Assembly: GCA_041483455.1 (NCBI GenBank)
Contig: JBGPFS010000080.1
Coordinates: forward strand, 1 to 10,194
From: JBGPFS01 sp041483455
Lineage (GTDB): Bacteria > Chloroflexota > Limnocylindria > Limnocylindrales > CSP1-4
Reading direction: 5' to 3'
DNA: 10,194 nucleotides
Shown: positions 6,199 through 10,194 of the stretch, piece after piece
Layout: each line of letters opens with the position of its first letter
Position numbering within the stretch: the stretch's first letter is position 1
Program-made: the position numbers and the translations under genes
Notes under the pieces: model-generated
What the model saw: the letters and a program-made list of their open reading frames with translations, nothing else
What the model was told of the DNA's origin: nothing
The model's database searches: none

Positions 6199-7250
6199 CG
6201 TGTACCTCCGTATCCCGAGTCTCCGCCACGGTGCCCCCCGGGGCGACGGCCGTCGGTCCCGAACTCGGCGGGCCGCGCGGCCCGCGACCCGTGGGACGGC
6301 AGGGCCGGGCCCGCCACGAAACTCGTCCCGGCCCGCCCTGCGAGCACGTCGACGGCCTGTTCGAGGGCGCCGATCGCGGCGAACCGGGATCCGGCGGCAG
6401 CGGCGACGAACGCGGCGGCGGCCTCGACCTTGGGCCCCATCGACCCGGGCGCGAACCTGCCGCTCTTGACCAGCCGGCGCGCCGCACCGACCGTGAGTCG
6501 GTGGATCGGGGCCGCCCGGGGCGTGCCGAATCCGCGGATCACGGCCGGGACGTCGGTCAGCAGGAGGAGCGCGTCGGCGGCCACCGCCTCGGCCAGGACC
6601 ACCGCATCGAGGTCCTTGTCGACGACACCCTCGACGCCGGTCAGCCGGCCGTTCCGAGCCTCCACCACGGGAACCCCGCCCCCGCCCCCGGCGACCACCA
6701 GCAGGCCGGCCTCGACAAGCCGCCTGATCGCGGCGGCCTCGACGATCCGGATCGGGCGCGGCGAGGGCACGACCCGGCGCCAGGCCGGACCGTCCGGGGC
6801 GACCGTCCAGCCGCGCTCCCGGGCCAGACGGGCGGCGGTCTCGGCGTCGTAGACGGGTCCAACGGGCTTCGAGGGGCGCTCGAAGGCCGGATCGTCGGCG
6901 GCGACGACGGTCTGGCTCAGGACGACCGCGACCTCGCGGGCGACGCCGCGCACCCGGAGCGCTTCCCGGAGCGCCGATTCCAGGAGATAGCCGATCTGGC
7001 CCTGCGATTCTGCGCCGAGCACGTCGAGCGGCGGGACCGGCACGACATCGGCGGCCAGCTCGGCTTCGAGCGCGAGGAACCCGACCTGCGGCCCGTTCCC
7101 ATGGGTGACCACCACCTCGTGACCGGCGAGCGCCAGCTCGGCCAGCTCGGCGACGGCCACCTCGAGGTTCCGCCGCTGGACCGCGGTGCTGCCCGGCTCG
7201 CCCCGCCGGATGAGGGCATTGCCGCCGAGGGCGACGACGACGCGGGTCAT
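6081..7250 (-). CDS. arcC: Carbamate kinase with about 78-residue C-terminal extension
   Basis: This 389-residue protein catalyses the reversible transfer of phosphate between carbamoyl phosphate and ADP, giving ATP plus carbamate (which breaks down to NH3 and CO2). Amino-acid-kinase signatures are intact: VVVALGGNAL (4-13), THGNGPQVG (49-57), a glycine-rich AGGGGGVP (187-194), GVVDKDLDAVVLA (208-220), LLLLTDV (228-234), GSMGPKVEAA (269-278) and AAIGALEQAVDVLAGRAGT (291-309). The family usually ends shortly after this last motif, at roughly 310 residues. Here the frame stays open for about 78 Gly/Arg/Pro/Ser-rich residues and overlaps the next gene by 118 nt. The ATG at 7250 is chosen because its ATGA overlaps the ornithine carbamoyltransferase stop; a GTG at 7265 would add five residues. 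The core should be active. The tail could be a genuine extension, a lost stop codon, or a sequence error near 6310-6330. Confidence 0.93.
   Translation of the reverse strand: MTRVVVALGGNALIRRGEPGSTAVQRRNLEVAVAELAELALAGHEVVVTHGNGPQVGFLALEAELAADVVPVPPLDVLGAESQGQIGYLLESALREALRVRGVAREVAVVLSQTVVAADDPAFERPSKPVGPVYDAETAARLARERGWTVAPDGPAWRRVVPSPRPIRIVEAAAIRRLVEAGLLVVAGGGGGVPVVEARNGRLTGVEGVVDKDLDAVVLAEAVAADALLLLTDVPAVIRGFGTPRAAPIHRLTVGAARRLVKSGRFAPGSMGPKVEAAAAFVAAAAGSRFAAIGALEQAVDVLAGRAGTSFVAGPALPSHGSRAARPAEFGTDGRRPGGHRGGDSGYGGTRCTDAHDIPPRRPLSGGRPARSPGSTTAKPSSPGPSRPG
6204..6209 (-). promoter_or_regulatory. Strong ribosome binding site inside the carbamate kinase tail
   Basis: The minus strand reads GGAGGT, 5 nt before the ATG at 6198. 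It is one of the best Shine-Dalgarno matches in the window and fixes the start of the 120-residue gene, even though carbamate kinase is still open in another frame here. Confidence 0.7.
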
Positions 7251-8296
7251 CGCGGGAGCGGCCACGCTCCGGGGCCCGGTTCGTCGACCGGCTGGCTTGG
7301 CCCGAGTCGCTCGCCGCCGAGATCGCCGCCGATCAGCACGTACAGGAGCGCCAGCTCGGTGTGAAGCCGGTTCTCGGCCTGGTCCCAGACCCGCGATGCC
7401 GGCCCGTCGATCACCTCGTCGGTGACCTCCTCGCCGCGGTGGGCGGGCAGGCAGTGCAGGAAGATCGCCTCGGGCGCCGCCCGGTCGAGAAGCGCCCGGT
7501 TCACCTGGAAACGAGCGAAGGCGGACCGGCGCGCCGCCCGCTCGTCATCCTGGCCCATCGAGGTCCAGACGTCCGCGTAGATCGCGTCCGCGCCGGCGAC
7601 CGCGGCCTCGGGGTCGTCGGTCTGCTCGATCCGGCCGCCGTCCGATCCGGCCGACGCACGCGCGGCATCGATGACCGCGGGATCCGGTGCGTAGCCGGCC
7701 GGGGCGGAGACCCGCAGAGTGAACCCGGTCAGCGCGGCCGCCTGGGCGAGCGAATGGCAGACGTTGTTGCCGTCGCCCACGTACGCGACCGTCCGTCCGA
7801 CCACGCTCCCCCAGGCCTCCTCCATCGTCATCACGTCGGCGAGCGCCTGGCACGGATGGTGAGCGTCGGTCAGCGCGTTGACGATCGGGATCGTGGAAGC
7901 AGCCGCCAGCTCCTCAAGCCGGGCGTGGGCGAACGTCCGGACCGTCAACGCGGACAGGTAGCGCGACAGCACCCGGCCCGTATCGGCGATCGTCTCGCCG
8001 CGGCCGAGCTGGAGCTCATCGGGCCGGAGCGCGATCGGCAGGAGCCCCAGCGCCCAGGCCGCCGCCTCGAAGCTGACCCGGGTCCGGGTCGAAGGCTTGT
8101 CGAAGATCATCCCGACCTGGCCGGACGGAAGGCGCCCCCGGAAGGCGGCCGGGTCGCGCTTCGCGCGGTGGGCCAGGTCGAGCACGGCCCGCAGGCCGCC
8201 CGCCCCGAGGTCGTCGAGGGTGAGGAACCGGTGGGGCTTCGGGACCGGGATCGCGCGGTCGACCGATGTCGGGGCGGACGGGACGATCGGGGTCAT
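7247..8296 (-). CDS. Ornithine carbamoyltransferase
   Basis: This 349-residue cytoplasmic enzyme catalyses carbamoyl phosphate + ornithine to citrulline + phosphate, reversible in the catabolic direction. Family motifs are complete: the carbamoyl-phosphate loop STRTR (69-73) followed by VSFE, HPCQ (147-150), a VGDGNNVCHS segment (173-182), the ornithine-binding loop DVWTSMGQ (242-249), and HCLPAHRGEEV (281-291). The SMG loop and HCLP favour ornithine over acetylornithine or aspartate. About 20 residues precede the usual N-terminal FLTLDDL, and a roughly 27-residue Gly/Pro-rich tail follows the family core. The start has GGAGGT at 8302-8307, 5 nt before the ATG. The stop overlaps the carbamate kinase ATG by 4 nt. 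Pairing with carbamate kinase suggests a catabolic (ArcB-like) role, but no arginine deiminase is in the window, and an anabolic ArgF role cannot be excluded, so no symbol is given. Confidence 0.94.
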   Translation of the reverse strand: MTPIVPSAPTSVDRAIPVPKPHRFLTLDDLGAGGLRAVLDLAHRAKRDPAAFRGRLPSGQVGMIFDKPSTRTRVSFEAAAWALGLLPIALRPDELQLGRGETIADTGRVLSRYLSALTVRTFAHARLEELAAASTIPIVNALTDAHHPCQALADVMTMEEAWGSVVGRTVAYVGDGNNVCHSLAQAAALTGFTLRVSAPAGYAPDPAVIDAARASAGSDGGRIEQTDDPEAAVAGADAIYADVWTSMGQDDERAARRSAFARFQVNRALLDRAAPEAIFLHCLPAHRGEEVTDEVIDGPASRVWDQAENRLHTELALLYVLIGGDLGGERLGPSQPVDEPGPGAWPLPR

Positions 8297-8301
8297 TCGG
8301 G

Positions 8302-8307
8302 ACCTCC
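8302..8307 (-). promoter_or_regulatory. Ribosome binding site for ornithine carbamoyltransferase
   Basis: The minus strand reads GGAGGT, 5 nt upstream of the ATG at 8296. It supports this start over any internal start nearer to the family's usual N-terminus. Confidence 0.7.
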
Positions 8308-8382
8308 GGGCAGCGGAGCCCGGTCGGGCCGACGCATCTGCGAGGGCGGCCGACCGGACGATCGGTACGGGCTCGGGCCGGA

Positions 8383-8400
8383 TCCGCTCAGCCGAGCGGA
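8383..8400. repeat. Perfect 7-bp hairpin spanning the COG2403 stop codon
   Basis: TCCGCTC (8383-8389) and GAGCGGA (8394-8400) are perfect inverted repeats around a 4-nt loop. The stop codon of the COG2403 gene (8388-8390) lies inside the hairpin. No T-run follows on either strand, so it is a poor intrinsic terminator. It may be an mRNA processing or stability element in the 91-nt gap before ornithine carbamoyltransferase, or a chance GC palindrome. Confidence 0.4.
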
Positions 8401-9731
8401 GCGAGGGCCCCCCGGGCGGCGATGACGATCGGCTGGAGGAGCAGCTCGAGCGACGGCCCGCGGACCTCCTCGAGCTCGTAGCGGACCCGGACGACCGGCC
8501 GGTCGAGATGGAGGACGCGGGTGAGATCGATCGGCGTGGCGGACAGGACCAGGTCCACCGGCATCGCGTTCAGGGTCGCGGCCAGGTCCGCGATCTGGGT
8601 CGCCCCGTAGCCCATCGCCGGGACGAGCGGCTCGAGGCCGGGGTAGGCCGCCAGGACTTCGGCGATGCTCCCGACCGCGAAGGGGACGGGATCGACGATC
8701 CGGCCGGCGCCGAACCGCCGCGCGGCGACGATGCCCGCGCCGTAGGCCATCCCGCCGTGGGTCAGGGTCGGACCATCCTCGACGACCGCGACCGCCTTGC
8801 CCGCGATGTCGCCACCCTCGAGGGCCAGCGAGGAGCGGGCCTCGATCACCGCGGCGTGCGGGTTGGCGGCCTCGATCGAGGCCCGTACGGCATCGAGGGC
8901 GGCCGGCTCGGCCGAGTCGATCTTGTTGATGACCAGGACGTCGGCCATCCGCAGGTTCGCCTCGCCGGGATGGTAGCGGAGCTCGTGGCCCGGCCGGAGC
9001 GGGTCGACCACGACGACGTACAGGTCGGGCTCGTAGAACGGCATGTCGTTGTTGCCGCCGTCCCACAGGACCACGTCGCACTCGGCCTCGGCCGCCTCGA
9101 GGATCGCCTTGTAGTCGACCCCGGCGAAGACGACCCGGCCCGCGTCGAGGTGCGGCTCGTACTCCTCGCGCTCCTCGATCGTCGTCCGGTGGAGGTCGAG
9201 GTCGGCGTGGGTCGCGTAGCGCTGGACACGCTGGGCGACCAGGTCGCCGTAGGGCATCGGGTGACGGACGACAGCGACGCGCAGGCCGAGCGCCTCGAGC
9301 AGGTTCGCGATCCGGCGGCTGGTCTGGCTCTTGCCGGCTCCCGTCCGGGTCGCCCCGACGGCGACCACCGGACGGCGGCTCTTGAGCATCGAACGGCGCG
9401 GCCCGATGAGACGGAAGTCGGAGCCGCCGGCCAGGGCGCGCGAGGCGGCATGCATGACGGTCTCGTGACTGACGTCGCTGTAGGCGAAGACCACGCTGTC
9501 GACCGGCTGCTCGCGCAGGAGACGCTCGAGGTCGGCCTCCGGCACGATCGGGATCCCGGTCGGATAGCGCGGGCCGGCCAGTTCGGGTGGATAGCGGCGC
9601 CCGGCGATCCCCGGGATCTGGGTCGCCGTGAATGCGACGACCTCCGTCCCGGGATCGTCCCGGAAGACGACGTTGAAGTCGTGGAAGTCCCGACCTGCCG
9701 CGCCCATGATCACGACGCGCTCTGTGGCCAT
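8388..9731 (-). CDS. COG2403 P-loop GTPase, cyclic 2,3-diphosphoglycerate synthetase-like
   Basis: This 447-residue protein has the layout of the COG2403 / cyclic 2,3-diphosphoglycerate synthetase family. An N-terminal Rossmann-like part begins VVIMGAAGRDFHDFN (6-20) and includes FAYSDVSHE (82-90). A P-loop GATRTGAGKS (126-135) is followed by WDGGNNDMP (223-231) and a guanine-specificity-like NKID (269-272), then a C-terminal domain with GGMAYGAG. In Methanothermus the enzyme makes cyclic 2,3-diphosphoglycerate from 2,3-diphosphoglycerate and ATP. Bacterial members are mostly uncharacterised, so the substrate here is unknown. The ATG at 9731 gives the usual family length; the open frame to 9983 adds 84 Arg/Pro-rich residues that look non-coding. 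A modest AAAGG precedes it. It heads the minus-strand block, 91 nt before ornithine carbamoyltransferase, which suggests a link to carbamoyl-phosphate or nucleotide metabolism. Confidence 0.85.
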   Translation of the reverse strand: MATERVVIMGAAGRDFHDFNVVFRDDPGTEVVAFTATQIPGIAGRRYPPELAGPRYPTGIPIVPEADLERLLREQPVDSVVFAYSDVSHETVMHAASRALAGGSDFRLIGPRRSMLKSRRPVVAVGATRTGAGKSQTSRRIANLLEALGLRVAVVRHPMPYGDLVAQRVQRYATHADLDLHRTTIEEREEYEPHLDAGRVVFAGVDYKAILEAAEAECDVVLWDGGNNDMPFYEPDLYVVVVDPLRPGHELRYHPGEANLRMADVLVINKIDSAEPAALDAVRASIEAANPHAAVIEARSSLALEGGDIAGKAVAVVEDGPTLTHGGMAYGAGIVAARRFGAGRIVDPVPFAVGSIAEVLAAYPGLEPLVPAMGYGATQIADLAATLNAMPVDLVLSATPIDLTRVLHLDRPVVRVRYELEEVRGPSLELLLQPIVIAARGALAPLG

Positions 9732-9753
9732 CCCTGCAACCGCCTTTCGCCCG

Positions 9754-9776
9754 ATGCGACCGCAGCATGCGACCGC
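9754..9776. repeat. 10-bp direct repeat upstream of the COG2403 gene
   Basis: ATGCGACCGC occurs at 9754-9763 and again at 9767-9776, a 13-bp period. It lies 23-45 bp upstream of the ATG at 9731, where an operator or 5'-leader element would sit. The sequence alone does not show a bound factor. Confidence 0.4.
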
Positions 9777-9914
9777 GTCCGTTCCGCGCCCGGCCGATGA
9801 ACTCCGCCCCGGCGATCCGGGGCCGGTGGGCGGGGACGCAGGATGCCGCCGAGCCAGGTGCTCAGGGTCCGCCCCCCGATCGAGCCTCGGAAGCGGCGAC
9901 CGGCCCGAACCGGC

Positions 9915-9928
9915 GGGCCGTTCGGCCC
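9915..9928. repeat. Palindromic element GGGCCG-TT-CGGCCC, copy 1
   Basis: This is a 6-bp inverted repeat with a 2-nt centre. The exact reverse complement occurs at 10129-10142, and a partial copy (GGGCCGAAC) lies at 9973-9981. All three are in the non-coding region. It could be an operator half-site set or short hairpins in a leader transcript. Confidence 0.4.
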
Positions 9929-10012
9929 CGGAGCACTCGGTTCGGGCGGGCGTCGGGGCATGGACCGGGGGCGGGCCGAACACCGGTCCCAGGGCCGGGC
10001 CGAGAATCGAAG

Positions 10013-10034
10013 GACCCCCGCCAAGGCGGGGGTC
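10013..10034 (-). terminator. Perfect 10-bp GC hairpin, likely terminator of the upstream minus-strand gene
   Basis: GACCCCCGCC (10013-10022) and GGCGGGGGTC (10025-10034) pair perfectly around AA. On the minus strand the hairpin is followed by CCTTCGATTCTC, which is only weakly T-rich, so it fits the imperfect U-tail terminators common in high-GC bacteria. It lies about 127 nt after the TAG at 10161-10163 and about 280 nt before the COG2403 start, so it would separate the two transcription units. Confidence 0.6.
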
Positions 10035-10128
10035 GAGAAACCGTGTCAGGGGCTCGGGGTGGACGCCGGGCGTCCCCTCCGGCGCCCACCACGTCGCATA
10101 TCGTTGGCCCGGCAGTCGCGGGTCGGGA

Positions 10129-10142
10129 GGGCCGAACGGCCC
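10129..10142. repeat. Palindromic element GGGCCG-AA-CGGCCC, copy 2
   Basis: This is the exact reverse complement of the element at 9915-9928. It lies 19 nt beyond the stop codon of the minus-strand gene ending at 10161, so it could also form a small hairpin at that gene's 3' end. Confidence 0.4.
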
Positions 10143-10160
10143 CTTTCGGTCGGGACCGCC

Positions 10161-10194
10161 CTAGATCTCGTGGAACTTGCGGGCCTCGACCACG
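10161..10194 (-). CDS. C-terminal end of an unidentified gene (truncated)
   Basis: Reading inward from the right edge on the minus strand, the frame gives VVEARKFHEI followed by TAG (10161-10163). Only ten residues are visible, so the product cannot be named. Support comes from the charged, protein-like sequence, the stop followed by non-coding sequence, and a terminator-like hairpin downstream. It is on the same strand as the operon and would lie upstream of it. Confidence 0.45.
   Translation of the reverse strand, partial: VVEARKFHEI

Larger units (their letters stand above)
9732..10160. other. Non-coding region upstream of the minus-strand operon
   Basis: No credible gene is found in these 429 bases; open frames on both strands are Arg/Pro/Gly-rich and match nothing recognised. 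The region must hold the promoter and 5' leader of the operon that starts at 9731, as well as the 3' end of the minus-strand gene ending at 10161. I could not assign a -35/-10 pair with confidence. It contains a GC-rich hairpin at 10013-10034, two copies of a 14-bp palindrome (9915-9928 and 10129-10142), a 7-bp inverted repeat GGACCGG/CCGGTCC (9962-9968 and 9983-9989), and a short direct repeat near 9754-9776. Confidence 0.6.

Noticed and set aside
9732..9983. N-terminal extension of the COG2403 protein to an ATG at 9983
   Set aside because: The added 84 residues are Pro/Arg-rich and unlike the family, whose usual length is reached from the ATG at 9731.
1..10194. CRISPR arrays, tRNA or rRNA genes, insertion sequences
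   Set aside because: No regularly spaced repeats, cloverleaf-like segments, rRNA signatures, transposase motifs or terminal inverted repeats were seen on either strand.

Overview
The window is very GC-rich, tightly packed bacterial DNA. Nine genes on the minus strand read as one block from about 9731 down to 496. A truncated plus-strand gene lies at the left edge, and the last ten codons of another minus-strand gene lie at the right edge. Gene content (ferredoxin-dependent 2-oxoacid oxidoreductase, group 3b-type NiFe hydrogenase, COG2403 GTPase) and base composition suggest an uncultured anaerobe or facultative anaerobe. A high-GC Chloroflexota-like lineage is one possibility, but this is a weak inference because no phylogenetic marker is present.

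Layout: 1-534 (+) is the 3' part of a 2-oxoacid:ferredoxin oxidoreductase gamma subunit. It runs tail-to-tail into, and overlaps by 39 nt, the last gene of the minus block. In transcription order the minus block is: a COG2403 P-loop GTPase related to cyclic 2,3-diphosphoglycerate synthetase (8388-9731); ornithine carbamoyltransferase (7247-8296); carbamate kinase with an unusual C-terminal tail (6081-7250); a 120-residue protein resembling the eRF1-domain-3/host-attachment fold (5836-6198); a stand-alone cyclic-nucleotide-binding-like domain (5328-5822); a fused hydrogenase beta-gamma electron-transfer subunit (3310-5334); the NiFe hydrogenase small subunit (2423-3310); the large subunit (1119-2426); and a hydrogenase maturation protease (496-1122). 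Most junctions overlap (ATGA, TGATG, GTGA or longer), which implies one translationally coupled operon. The only sizeable non-coding stretch is 9732-10160. It holds a strong GC hairpin, a 14-bp palindromic element present twice, and a short direct repeat just upstream of the COG2403 gene.

Working model: the hydrogenase module is a soluble bidirectional NAD(P)-linked enzyme. Electrons pass between NAD(P)H, FAD and the FeS clusters of the fused beta-gamma chain, then the small-subunit clusters, then the NiFe site. The last gene trims the large-subunit C-terminus after nickel insertion. Upstream, ornithine carbamoyltransferase and carbamate kinase together can convert citrulline or carbamoyl phosphate to ATP, next to a GTPase of uncertain function. 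Carbamoyl phosphate is also the known source of the cyanide ligands of NiFe hydrogenases, which gives a possible but unproven reason for the two modules to sit together. The most unusual points are the beta-gamma fusion, the long carbamate kinase tail overlapping the next gene, and the two small uncharacterised genes (eRF1-like and CNBD-only) between the carbamoyl-phosphate and hydrogenase modules.
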